The notes beneath the pieces were generated by a model. That model searched no databases. It was not told where the DNA came from and saw only the letters and a program-made list of their open reading frames with translations. A stretch of 13,386 nucleotides of DNA from assembly GCA_946482635.1 (NCBI GenBank), contig CAMLSG010000150.1, forward strand, positions 1-13,386, written 5' to 3'. Both the position numbers and the translations under genes were made by a program. Of the stretch, positions 5,478 to 12,937 are shown in pieces. Source of the DNA: an uncultured Duganella sp. (GTDB lineage Bacteria; Pseudomonadota; Gammaproteobacteria; Burkholderiales; Burkholderiaceae). Every line of letters begins with the position of its first letter. Position 1 is the first letter of the stretch.

Positions 5478-7835
5478 ATGAAGAAGCAATCCCTCGCCCT
5501 CGCTTGCCTCGTGGCCGGCCTGGTGGCAGGCTGCGGCGGCGGCAGCAGTTCAGCTGACCAGGCGCCTGCTTTCGCAGCCAGCATCGGCGCCAGCGGCGTC
5601 GCCACCGCAGCGCCAGGCACGCGCTGGATGAACGTGAAATACGGCGGCAGCGGCTATGTGCCCGGCCTGGTCTTCCACCCCACCAGCCCAAACGTCCTGT
5701 ACGCGCGCACCGACATGGGGGGCAGCTATCGCTGGGACGCGGCCACCTCGACGTGGATTCCCATTACCGATGGTTTCGGGATCCGGGAAGAATTCTTCAA
5801 CGGCGCCGAAAGCATCGCGCTGGACGCCAACGACGATAAACGGGTGTACCTGGTCACCGGTATGTATGACTGGTCCGGCAGCAATGGCCGCCTTTATGTG
5901 TCCACCGACCGTGGCGACAACTGGACCCACGCCGACCTGCCTTTCCGCGTCGGCTCCAACGATCCCGGTCGCGCCATAGGCGAGCGCCTGGTTGTCGATC
6001 CGAACCAGTCCTCGATCCTGTATTACGGCTCGCGCACGTCGGGTTTGTGGAAGAGCAGCGACTTTGGTCAGAACTGGGCGCAGGTAACGTCGCTGTCTTC
6101 ATTCCAGTATCCGGGGGACCAGATCCCGTCCCTGCCCGGACGCACGGCCGCCGGCATCGAGGGCGTGCTGTTCGATACCTCGAACACGGGCTCTGGCACG
6201 GCCACGCAGAACCTTTACGTATCCGTCGGGCCGGATTATGCCGCTGCGGCGGGTCTGGCCTACAACCTGTACAAGTCGACCGACGGCGGCGTGAGCTGGA
6301 CCGGCGTATCCACACCGGTGGCTGGCTACCACATTCCGCATATGGTCCGCGCCAAGGACGGCATGATCTACATGGTGTTTACCCGTGACATGGGCCCTGG
6401 CGCCGGCGGCCCGGCCCGGCTGTACAAGTTCGACGGCTCCAACTGGAGCCTGCTCAAGGGATACGATACCGAACAGTGGGTGAACTTTGGCCTTGGCGGC
6501 CTGTCGGTCCATGGCACCGGGCCAACGACCCGCATTGCGCTGGGCGTCACGAATTCCTGGGGCAACTGGCAGGGCCAGCCGATCGTCCAGCTGTCGGACG
6601 ATGCCGGCCTGACCTGGCGTGAAATCGGCTCCATGACGCCGCACACCCCGTCGGGCGTCGACTTCGCCGGCTGGATCGACGACGTCGAGATCGACCCGAA
6701 CAACCCGGAGCGCATCCTGCATGTGTTTGGCGGCGGCGTCTGGGGCACAAACGATGCGTCGGCTGCTGCCCCAACCTGGAACCTGGACGTCAACGGCCTC
6801 GAAGAAACCGCCACGCTCGCCCTGATGACACCGCCCAAGGGTGCGAGCTATACCCTGCTGAGAAGTTCGGGCGATATCGGCATGCATGTGCAGACCGAAC
6901 TGCTGAAGACGCCGACGCGCGGGCCGCGTGGCTGGTTCGGCAACGGCAACAGCGCCGACATGGCGTGGTCCACGCCGTCCTACATCGCAGCAATCGGCAC
7001 CCCGGTCTGGAACACGCCGAACGTTGCCGGCGCCTACTCCACCGACTCCGGCGTAACGTGGACGGCATTTGCCGCCAACCACCCGGACGGCCTGGCCAAC
7101 GTGGGCGGTGAATCCAATATCGCGGTAACAAAGCCTGGCCATATCGTCTGGGCGCCAGCGAATTCACGCCCTGCCTACACCACTGATAACGGCGCGAGCT
7201 GGACCTACACCAACCTGCCGGCCCTCAGTGCGGTAGGCATCGGCCGCGGCTACCGCATCGTTGCCGACCGCAAGAACCCGAACAAGGTCTACGCCTACAA
7301 CTCGGGCGGGGCATGGTGGAACCAGTGGTCCGATACCGCACATTTCTGGTATTCGACCGATGGCGGCCATACCTTCACGGAAAGCGCGGCGTTCGTCGGC
7401 GCCGGGGCATTGGTGGCCGATTTCGGCCATACCTCGATGGCTGTCAATCCGAACGCGGAAGGCGATATTTGGGTGGCCGACGGCTTCAGCATCCTGCACT
7501 CCACTGATTCGGGCGTGACCTGGACCAGGCTGAATGTCACGGCGCCGGACTGGGGCAGCAAGCCAACGTGGATGTACCCGGACGTGTATGGCGCAACTTC
7601 CATCGCACTGGGCAAGGCGCCTGCCGGCGCGAGCTACTCGTCCACCATCTATATCGTCGGCACGATCAACGGCGTGTGGGGCGTGCACCGCTCCGACGAC
7701 GGCGGCGCGAACTGGCGGCGGATCAATGACGACAAGCACCAGTACGCTGGACTCGGCAACCTGGCTGCCGACCAGTCCGTACCGGGGCGCGTATTCGCCA
7801 GCGCCGCAGGCCGCGGCGTCGTATTCAGCTACTGA
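5478..7835 (+). CDS. GH74 family endo-xyloglucanase lipoprotein
   Basis: The 785-residue protein is a glycoside hydrolase of family 74, which cleaves the beta-1,4-glucan backbone of xyloglucan by inversion. The start ATG at 5478 follows a TGGAG site at 5467-5471; an upstream in-frame TTG at 5466 is ruled out by that site. Residues 1-18 are a lipoprotein signal ending in LVAG-C19, with Gly at +2, so the mature enzyme is probably lipid-anchored in the outer membrane. A flexible linker precedes two seven-bladed propeller domains spanning about 48-785. Nine Asp-box motifs of the S-x-D-x-G-x-x-W type occur, near residues 141, 194, 268, 373, 522, 569, 627, 675 and 739. The likely catalytic aspartates are D79 in YARTDMGGSYRWD and D466 in SSGDIGMHV. 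No carbohydrate-binding module or PEP-CTERM tail follows. Family call is strong; xyloglucan as substrate is inferred from the family. Confidence 0.93.
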   Translation: MKKQSLALACLVAGLVAGCGGGSSSADQAPAFAASIGASGVATAAPGTRWMNVKYGGSGYVPGLVFHPTSPNVLYARTDMGGSYRWDAATSTWIPITDGFGIREEFFNGAESIALDANDDKRVYLVTGMYDWSGSNGRLYVSTDRGDNWTHADLPFRVGSNDPGRAIGERLVVDPNQSSILYYGSRTSGLWKSSDFGQNWAQVTSLSSFQYPGDQIPSLPGRTAAGIEGVLFDTSNTGSGTATQNLYVSVGPDYAAAAGLAYNLYKSTDGGVSWTGVSTPVAGYHIPHMVRAKDGMIYMVFTRDMGPGAGGPARLYKFDGSNWSLLKGYDTEQWVNFGLGGLSVHGTGPTTRIALGVTNSWGNWQGQPIVQLSDDAGLTWREIGSMTPHTPSGVDFAGWIDDVEIDPNNPERILHVFGGGVWGTNDASAAAPTWNLDVNGLEETATLALMTPPKGASYTLLRSSGDIGMHVQTELLKTPTRGPRGWFGNGNSADMAWSTPSYIAAIGTPVWNTPNVAGAYSTDSGVTWTAFAANHPDGLANVGGESNIAVTKPGHIVWAPANSRPAYTTDNGASWTYTNLPALSAVGIGRGYRIVADRKNPNKVYAYNSGGAWWNQWSDTAHFWYSTDGGHTFTESAAFVGAGALVADFGHTSMAVNPNAEGDIWVADGFSILHSTDSGVTWTRLNVTAPDWGSKPTWMYPDVYGATSIALGKAPAGASYSSTIYIVGTINGVWGVHRSDDGGANWRRINDDKHQYAGLGNLAADQSVPGRVFASAAGRGVVFSY

Positions 7836-7864
7836 TGGCGCCAACCACATTTATCGGAGATCTC

Positions 7865-8443
7865 ATGAAATTCAAAACCATCCTCGCCGCCGCCTTCCTT
7901 GGCATGGCGGCAAGCAGCGCAAGCGCAACTGTCCTGAGTTTCGATAACCTGACCGAAATGATGTACGGCGACGGCTTTCCCCTGGCGGACAGCATGAGCT
8001 ATAACGGCCCGGACCTGAGCTACGTGGAAGCAGGCTTCCGCCTTACGCTGCACGCGCCCAACGCTATGCCCGGTTCAGCCAACATCGGCACCGGCACGTT
8101 CGAGCCGCAGACGTTCAACTGGCACGATGGCCTGGACAACGGCCCGGATACCTTCGTTACGCTGACCCGTGTGGGCGGCGGCTTGTTCAACTTGAAGAGT
8201 TTCGACTACTTCGCCGACTGGAGTGCCGTCTCGGCCGATGGAAAGCTGCTCGGGTCCATCGCGGATGCGGGAACGTGGTCCACGGCATTGAACGGCATCG
8301 CCGAATTGCGCCTGGGTTCGGGCGCCTTCAACCAGCTCGACAACATCGACGTGGAAGCGGCGGCCGCTGTGCCACTTCCTGGCACACTGGCCCTGCTCCT
8401 GGCCGGCCTGGCTGCCGCCGGACTGGCACGTCGCCGTAGCTGA
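7865..8443 (+). CDS. PEP-CTERM sorting-domain secreted protein
   Basis: This 192-residue protein follows the xyloglucanase gene by 29 bases and probably shares its transcript. The ATG at 7865 has a GGAGA site at 7856-7860; a further upstream ATG at 7835 overlaps the previous stop but lacks a site. Residues 1-22 form a Sec signal peptide ending ASSASA. The mature part (23-166) is acid- and glycine-rich, with beta-rich segments and aromatic residues (FNWHDGLDN, LKSFDYFADW), like many small PEP-CTERM proteins. The C-terminus carries the sorting signal: VPLPGTLALL, a hydrophobic helix, and LARRRS. In this system an exosortase (EpsH/XrtA type) removes the tail during export in bacteria that make exopolysaccharide; no exosortase is in the window. 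The PEP triplet reads PLP here, a common variant. A carbohydrate-related surface role is a guess from the neighbour. Confidence 0.88.
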   Translation: MKFKTILAAAFLGMAASSASATVLSFDNLTEMMYGDGFPLADSMSYNGPDLSYVEAGFRLTLHAPNAMPGSANIGTGTFEPQTFNWHDGLDNGPDTFVTLTRVGGGLFNLKSFDYFADWSAVSADGKLLGSIADAGTWSTALNGIAELRLGSGAFNQLDNIDVEAAAAVPLPGTLALLLAGLAAAGLARRRS

Positions 8444-8452
8444 TCCCTGGCA

Positions 8453-8476
8453 GGCGGGCCTTGCGCCCGCCTTCTT
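8453..8476 (+). terminator. Rho-independent terminator after the PEP-CTERM gene
   Basis: A perfect seven-base stem, GGCGGGC (8453-8459) with GCCCGCC (8465-8471), has a five-base CTTGC loop and can extend by an A-T pair. It starts ten bases after the PEP-CTERM stop and is followed by TTCTT. The U-tract is imperfect, but the stem is strong and the position is right for ending the GH74/PEP-CTERM transcript. Confidence 0.7.
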
Positions 8477-8516
8477 GAGTTGTAGCTATTTGGCAATGGT
8501 CTCGTGGCGCAAGGAC

Positions 8517-8534
8517 AAAAACATTGTTTTTTTT
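8517..8534 (+). other. AT-rich hairpin with T-run
   Basis: AAAAAC (8517-8522) pairs with GTTTTT (8526-8531) around an ATT loop, and the run of Ts goes on to 8534. The stem is too A-T rich to be a strong terminator on its own. It may be a backup to the hairpin at 8453 or an AT-rich element ahead of the cytochrome operon. No well-spaced sigma-70 promoter could be identified in the 8477-8587 gap. Confidence 0.25.
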
Positions 8535-8587
8535 GAAGTTCATCGTTATCCTCATTTGACGTTGTCCCACTTGAATGAGGGGAATCG

Positions 8588-8941
8588 ATGCGAGCTTTGT
8601 TGGGCATGGCGATGCTGGCGGGCCTGTGTGCCTGCTCTGCTGCCAAACAGGAGCCGGCTGCGGCCGACCTGCAATGGGCTGATACGGCGCGGCCGGGCGA
8701 CGCACGGCTGGCCGAGCGCTACGAGCGTTCGTGCATGGTGTGCCATGCACGGAACGGCAGCGGCGCACCGTTGGCGGGCTTTGCGCCGCACTGGAAACCA
8801 CGTCTGGACAAGGGTATCGACCAGCTCGTGCGGCATGCGAGCGATGGCTTCAACGCCATGCCGGCCATGGGCCAATGCAACGACTGCAGCGCGGACGACC
8901 TGCGCGCCCTCACCCTCTTCATGGCAGGGAGCGGAACATGA
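8588..8941 (+). CDS. Cytochrome c5-like lipoprotein (class I c-type)
   Basis: This 117-residue electron carrier has a lipoprotein signal (residues 1-15) ending in the lipobox LCA-C16, so it is likely anchored in the envelope and faces the periplasm. Heme c is bound through C49-MVC-H53, with H53 as one axial ligand; M94 in MPAMG is the likely distal methionine. The C97-NDC-100 pair just after that methionine is typical of cytochrome c5, where a disulfide stabilises the fold. The start ATG has a strong GAGGGG site five bases upstream. Its stop overlaps the next start (ATGA at 8938-8941), so it is translationally coupled to the flavoenzyme. The most economical role is to accept electrons from that enzyme and pass them to the respiratory chain; this is inference from gene order. 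Confidence 0.9.
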   Translation: MRALLGMAMLAGLCACSAAKQEPAAADLQWADTARPGDARLAERYERSCMVCHARNGSGAPLAGFAPHWKPRLDKGIDQLVRHASDGFNAMPAMGQCNDCSADDLRALTLFMAGSGT

Positions 8942-10305
8942 AGCAGCGCCGCCTTTTCCTCAAGGCTGGTGCCATGGCTGCAGCAGCAGGTCTGCTTGCT
9001 GCCCGAGTACAGGCCGCGCCTCTGCAACCGCGCCCCTTCCGCTGGAAGAACTGGTCGGAAGTCCAGCAATGCCAGGCCCAGTCGCTGGCCACTCCGGCCG
9101 ACGAGCAGGCGTTGGCTGACTTGCTGCGCAATGCCGGAGGAACCGTGCGCTGCGTTGGCGCCGGCCATTCCTTCACTCCCCTGGTGCCGACCAACGGCAC
9201 GATCGTTTCGCTTGAACGCATGTCCGGCGTGCTGTCGTATGACAAGGCAGCCATGACCGCGACGCTGCGCGCCGGCACGCGCCTGGCTGCGATTTCACGC
9301 CAGCTCGATGGTGTCGGGCTTGCCCTGCGCAACCTGCCGGATATCGACATGCAGTCGCTAGCGGGCGCCATCAGCACGGGCACGCACGGCACGGGTGCAA
9401 ACCTGCAGGCCATGCATGCGGACGTAATGGCGCTGCGCTTGGTCACGCCACAAGGCGAGGTCGTAGAGTGGGACCAGGAGCGGCATCCAGAGCAGATGGC
9501 GGCGGCGCGCGTTTCCCTCGGCAGCTTGGGTGTGATCACGCAGGCGACCGTGAGGGTGGTGCCATCCTTCAGCCTACACCGCAAGGTTTGGCTGCGCCCT
9601 GTCGGCGAAATGCTGGAGCAGGCTGGCGAGCTGGCGCGCAAGCATCGGCATTTCGAGTTCTACTACCTGCCCTTTACCGGGTATGCGGCGGGCATTGCGC
9701 ATGACGAGTACCAGGGCGACGATGTGCTGGTGCCGCATTCGCAGGATGAGGAGATGTTGAGCGACTTGCGCAAGCTGCGCGACTGGCTAGGCAGGTTCCC
9801 CGACTTGCGGCGCTGGGCGGCAGGAAAACTGATCGACCCAGACCTGACCGAGGAAGCGAAGAATCGTTCGTGGAAGCTGCTTTCCACGGTGCGGCCAACG
9901 CGCTTCAACGAAACCGAATACCACGTACCGCGCGAGGCAGGTATCGCATGCGTGAAGGAGATCATCGCTGCGCTTGAGAAACGCAATGAGGTGTTTTTCC
10001 CAATGGAGTTCCGCTTCATTAAAGGTGATGACGCCTGGCTCAGTCCCTTCCATAAGCGAGACAGTTGCTCCATTGCCGTGCATGCGGCGCATGGGGAGGC
10101 TTACGATTACCTGGTGACCGAACTGGGTCCGATCTTCCGCAAGCATGGCGGCAGGCCGCACTGGGGCAAGCTGCACAACCTGACGGCGAAGGAGTTGGCG
10201 GCTCTTTATCCGCGCTGGAACGACTTTCTGGCGTTGCGGCAGCAGATGGATCCGCAGGGGCGAATGCTCAATCCGCATTTGCGTTCAATGTTCGGGGTGA
10301 CGTGA
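8938..10305 (+). CDS. Tat-exported aldonolactone oxidase-family flavoenzyme
   Basis: The 455-residue protein belongs to the FAD-dependent family of D-arabinono-1,4-lactone oxidase, L-gulonolactone oxidase and alditol oxidase. Residues 1-27 are a Tat signal with the RRLFLK motif followed by an alanine-rich stretch and AARVQAA. Residues about 45-215 are the PCMH/VAO-type FAD domain, with VGAGHSFTPLV (H77), where AldO-type enzymes attach FAD covalently to histidine, and GAISTGTHGTG (about 145-155). Residues 220-455 form the ALO substrate domain with HWGK at 408-411, a family hallmark near the active site. Tat export suggests it folds with FAD in the cytosol and works in the periplasm. Its start overlaps the cytochrome c stop and its stop overlaps the next start (TGATG), arguing for one unit. 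Using cytochrome c rather than oxygen as acceptor would make it a dehydrogenase. Substrate is unknown. Confidence 0.88.
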   Translation: MKQRRLFLKAGAMAAAAGLLAARVQAAPLQPRPFRWKNWSEVQQCQAQSLATPADEQALADLLRNAGGTVRCVGAGHSFTPLVPTNGTIVSLERMSGVLSYDKAAMTATLRAGTRLAAISRQLDGVGLALRNLPDIDMQSLAGAISTGTHGTGANLQAMHADVMALRLVTPQGEVVEWDQERHPEQMAAARVSLGSLGVITQATVRVVPSFSLHRKVWLRPVGEMLEQAGELARKHRHFEFYYLPFTGYAAGIAHDEYQGDDVLVPHSQDEEMLSDLRKLRDWLGRFPDLRRWAAGKLIDPDLTEEAKNRSWKLLSTVRPTRFNETEYHVPREAGIACVKEIIAALEKRNEVFFPMEFRFIKGDDAWLSPFHKRDSCSIAVHAAHGEAYDYLVTELGPIFRKHGGRPHWGKLHNLTAKELAALYPRWNDFLALRQQMDPQGRMLNPHLRSMFGVT

Positions 10306-11591
10306 TGGTGGCCTTGAAACGGCGTGCTGTGATCACGGCCATCGGCGCTGGCCTTGTTGGTGCTGCGGCGTTTGCGGCGCGCCCTCGCGACAAGGGGGCG
10401 CCGCATGCGGACTATTTCGCTCGCGCGTCGAAAGCTTTGCGTGCAGCGGGCATTGCCACGCCAACCATGGTGATCGACCGCGATCGCTTGCTGGCCAATG
10501 CACGCCAGGTGATGCACAACGTGAATGGGCGCTTGCCGCTGCGGCTGGTAGCCAAGTCCCTGCCCTGCCTGCCGCTGTTGGACCTGCTCATGCAAACCAT
10601 GCAGACGCGCCGACTGATGGTGTTCAACCTGCCTTATTTGCAGCAGCTCGCCGCGCAGCGCGGGGATGTGGATCTGTTGCTTGGCAAGCCTTTGCCTGTT
10701 GCGGCAGCAGCGGAGTTTTATCGCAGCTTCCAGGGTGCGCAATTCCGTCCGGAGCAGCAGTTGCAGTGGCTGGTGGATACTCCCCAGCGCTTGGCACAAT
10801 ATCGCGACCTGGCCCGAGCGCAGCAGGTGGACATGCGCGTCAGTCTGGAGATCGATGTGGGCTTGCACCGTGGTGGCGTAGATAACGCGCAGATGCTTCA
10901 GCAGATGCTGGCCATCTTGCGCGATGAGCCTCGCCTGAAATGGGCGGGGATGATGGGATATGACGCGCATGTTTCCAAGCTTCCGCTGGCAACCTTGCGG
11001 GAGAAGGCGCTGGTAGAGGCCAAATCTATTTATCGAGATTATGCAGGGATCGCTACACAGGTCATGCGTACTGCAGGCACATCAGATGCGTTGGTATTTA
11101 ATGCTGGCGGTTCGCCGACCTATCGACTGCATGACGGCAGCGGCGCCGCCAACGAAATTGCCCTGGGTTCGGCCCTTGTCAAGCCGAGCGACTTCGATAC
11201 CGAGTTGCTACAGGATCTATCGCCAGCTGCATTCATTGCCACGCCGGTGCTGAAGGCGGATCGGCGATTCCAGATGCCGATTGGCGTTGAGGCATTGGGC
11301 GATGCAGCCCGCGCCTGGGATGTGAACCAGGAGCATGTCTACTTCGTTTATGGCGGTAACTGGATGGCTGATCCGGTATCACCGGCGGGGCTGGCAACTA
11401 GTGGCCTGTATGGGAATTCGTCCAATCAGCAAGCCTTGCTGGGATCTGGAGCGCAGCAGCTGCAAACGGATGATTATGTCTTCTTTAGGCCTCGGCAAAG
11501 TGAAGCTGTGCTGCAACAGTTCGGCGATATCGCGGTCTTCGAAGGCGGAAAAATAGCCGAGCGTTGGCCCGCGATGGTCGCCATGCCATAA
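10305..11591 (+). CDS. Fold-type III PLP enzyme, DSD1/D-threonine aldolase-like, probably exported
   Basis: The 428-residue protein has the alanine-racemase-type TIM barrel of the D-threonine aldolase/D-serine dehydratase superfamily. The start ATG at 10305 overlaps the upstream stop and follows a GGGGTGA site. Residues 1-27 (KRRAVITAIGAGLVGAAAF) look like a Tat or Sec signal, unusual for this superfamily. The barrel begins at about 50, with the PLP lysine at K84 (RLVAKSLPCL). Later landmarks are SLEIDVGLHRGG, MMGYDAHVSK, NAGGSPTY and EIALGSALVKPSDF. The C-terminal beta domain has H344 (NQEHVYF) but shows RPRQSEAVLQQFGD (395-408) where metal-dependent relatives carry a P-N-H-x-C/D motif. That suggests no zinc site and possibly different chemistry. 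It is coupled to a flavoenzyme and cytochrome c. The reaction cannot be named: racemase, aldolase and dehydratase all remain possible. Confidence 0.82.
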   Translation: MVALKRRAVITAIGAGLVGAAAFAARPRDKGAPHADYFARASKALRAAGIATPTMVIDRDRLLANARQVMHNVNGRLPLRLVAKSLPCLPLLDLLMQTMQTRRLMVFNLPYLQQLAAQRGDVDLLLGKPLPVAAAAEFYRSFQGAQFRPEQQLQWLVDTPQRLAQYRDLARAQQVDMRVSLEIDVGLHRGGVDNAQMLQQMLAILRDEPRLKWAGMMGYDAHVSKLPLATLREKALVEAKSIYRDYAGIATQVMRTAGTSDALVFNAGGSPTYRLHDGSGAANEIALGSALVKPSDFDTELLQDLSPAAFIATPVLKADRRFQMPIGVEALGDAARAWDVNQEHVYFVYGGNWMADPVSPAGLATSGLYGNSSNQQALLGSGAQQLQTDDYVFFRPRQSEAVLQQFGDIAVFEGGKIAERWPAMVAMP

Positions 11592-11605
11592 CGGGAATCC
11601 TCAAA

Positions 11606-12076
11606 TTAGAAGCAACGACAGTCGTAATTCCACTTGCGAAGCATTGTTGCAGTAACACGCATTGCATCCGGATGCTCTGGGTTCAACAGGACGGTGCACT
11701 CCTCTGGGACAATGACGGATGGTACGACCAATAATGCAGTCAACCTATCCCGCAACCATACGTCGCCGGCTTTGATCCCGGGCTTGCCGAAAGGCTCCGC
11801 ATCCCATCCTACCGGGGGCGAATTCAGCTGACTTCTCAAATGCCAAACATCATTTGGAATGTTGATCCGCACCAGATAGCGATTTTGAGGCTGCTTTGCG
11901 GGACGTATATGGACGATGGTTTCAAGCACAGCAAGAGCGATATTCTCGGAAGCGTAGATCACCGGGCAACCTTTAGAGTTCCAGCGTCCGCCCGAGCGCT
12001 TGGCACCGAGGCCGGAGAGATCATCAGCAGAATACTCAGGGGTGACTTCAGCGATGCGCCAGACCGAAATGGTCAT
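11606..12076 (-). CDS. RES-domain toxin, NAD+-degrading type
   Basis: This 156-residue minus-strand protein is a RES-domain toxin, a family shown elsewhere to deplete cellular NAD+ by phosphorolysis or hydrolysis. Family landmarks are present: VWRI near the start, GGRWNSKG with R31, Y41 in VIYASEN, E52 in LAVLETIVHI, S120 in VVPSVIVPEE, and the closing LNPEHPD. The conserved Arg, Glu and Ser that give the domain its name are all there, so it looks intact. Its ATG overlaps the antitoxin stop (ATGA, 12073-12076), the usual coupling in this module. It converges on the PLP enzyme gene with only 14 bases between stops and no clear terminator. The pairing with an Xre/MbcA antitoxin supports a type II toxin-antitoxin system. 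Whether it acts only inside its host or also as a delivered effector is unknown. Confidence 0.9.
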   Translation of the reverse strand: MTISVWRIAEVTPEYSADDLSGLGAKRSGGRWNSKGCPVIYASENIALAVLETIVHIRPAKQPQNRYLVRINIPNDVWHLRSQLNSPPVGWDAEPFGKPGIKAGDVWLRDRLTALLVVPSVIVPEECTVLLNPEHPDAMRVTATMLRKWNYDCRCF

Positions 12077-12573
12077 GCGTAGGCCCCACTCTCCGTCATT
12101 GCCAGAATGTCCGAAATGAGTTTCTGTCCCTCGACAGTATCCAAGTAGCTTGCTGCTGTTCTTCCGCCAAGCGCAGGCATAGGAATGCGTATCCAGCGGG
12201 CCGTCAGCTTCGCAGCTTCACGCGCCGGAATCGCATAGTTTGGTTCGGACATTGCTTGCAACTGTCCAATGAGCGCATGGATACCTGCCACACGCTCCGT
12301 GTCACCGGGCGACAATGGTTGATGCCTTTGCGCCAGCCGATTGACGGTTGCACGAGAAAGGCCAAGGCAATGAATGAGATCGTCTTGGGGAATGTCCATC
12401 GCTTTCGCGAGTTCGCTAAGCGATCGGGCGGGTATGCCTTTGCGGATGGCAGCGATCTTCTCGGCGGGCGCTAATTGATACCACTGCAGAAAGCTGTCTT
12501 CCCAGTCGCCGCCCGGACTCTCCGAGAGCCCGGGCGCTTCTTTTCTCGTACATAACGCTTGCGTTCTTGCCAT
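12073..12573 (-). CDS. Xre/MbcA/ParS-family antitoxin (DUF2384 type)
   Basis: The 166-residue antitoxin precedes and overlaps the RES toxin. The chosen ATG at 12573 has a GGAG site six bases upstream (12580-12583); an in-frame TTG at 12585 overlaps that site and is unlikely. Residues about 50-90 hold a helix-turn-helix (LSELAKAMDIPQDDLIHCLG, then SRATVNRLAQRHQPLS) of the Xre-like class, and about 88-160 match the DUF2384/MbcA toxin-binding domain, ending in a segment that normally blocks the toxin active site. In related modules the antitoxin also represses its own promoter. The first 40 residues, including ESPGGDWEDSFLQWYQL, are a longer leader than average and may be flexible. It pairs with the toxin by overlap and domain content. 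Confidence 0.88.
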   Translation of the reverse strand: MARTQALCTRKEAPGLSESPGGDWEDSFLQWYQLAPAEKIAAIRKGIPARSLSELAKAMDIPQDDLIHCLGLSRATVNRLAQRHQPLSPGDTERVAGIHALIGQLQAMSEPNYAIPAREAAKLTARWIRIPMPALGGRTAASYLDTVEGQKLISDILAMTESGAYA

Positions 12574-12594
12574 GACGTTCTCCAACCAGCCTTC

Positions 12595-12623
12595 AGGATA
12601 GCCAGAAAAAATTGAGGACGCAA
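12595..12623 (-). promoter_or_regulatory. Possible promoter of the antitoxin-toxin operon
   Basis: On the minus strand TTGCGT (12618-12623) and TATCCT (12595-12600) are exactly 17 bases apart. Transcription would begin near 12588, a few bases before the antitoxin ribosome site. A TCGCT/AGCGA inverted repeat (12625-12641) lies just upstream and could be an operator, though it overlaps the end of the PAAR gene. Confidence 0.4.
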
Positions 12624-12627
12624 ATCG

Positions 12628-12894
12628 CTAGCTCGAAGCGAACGTTGAGACTGTTGAAATCAGCGTTGCGCCACAGCTTGTCTTGTCTCCTTCGTAGGCG
12701 ACGGCTTTGCCGTTGACTGTGTGGCTGCTGTTGCCGCTGACAATCACGCAATTCTGGTGGCCAGTCATAGGGCACATGCATTTATCGCCAATTAGGACGA
12801 CTGGTTTGCCGCTCACACGCACGTGTGATGCGCTGGTCTTTACTACTTTACCTCCGTGGGAAGTCGGATCCCCAACCCTGATGACATTCTTCAC
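12628..12894 (-). CDS. Stand-alone PAAR-domain spike-tip protein
   Basis: This 88-residue protein is essentially one PAAR domain. In type VI secretion such proteins form a zinc-bound cone on the VgrG trimer and can carry or recruit effectors. The domain shows the usual order: GDPTSHGGKV (H13), VSGKPVVLIGDKCMCP (C41), GHQNC (H46), VNGKAVAYEGDKTSCGATLI (C74). His and Cys residues suit zinc binding. There is no C-terminal extension, so any cargo must be a separate protein. The start is a GTG at 12894 with a GGGGATA site about eight bases upstream. It lies 43 bases after an unrecognised gene and 54 bases before the antitoxin gene, all on the minus strand. No VgrG, Hcp or sheath genes are in view. 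Confidence 0.9.
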   Translation of the reverse strand: MKNVIRVGDPTSHGGKVVKTSASHVRVSGKPVVLIGDKCMCPMTGHQNCVIVSGNSSHTVNGKAVAYEGDKTSCGATLISTVSTFASS

Positions 12895-12937
12895 AGCAGT
12901 ATCCCCAATAGGTTTAATAATGATCTATGTCGACCAC

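Noticed and set aside
6099..7142. 347-residue antisense open frame opposite the GH74 gene
   Set aside because: High GC removes stops on the opposite strand; the sense frame carries nine Asp boxes and both catalytic aspartates.
10206..10970. 254-residue antisense open frame over the flavoenzyme/PLP junction
   Set aside because: It overlaps two well-supported genes with coupled starts and has no domain.
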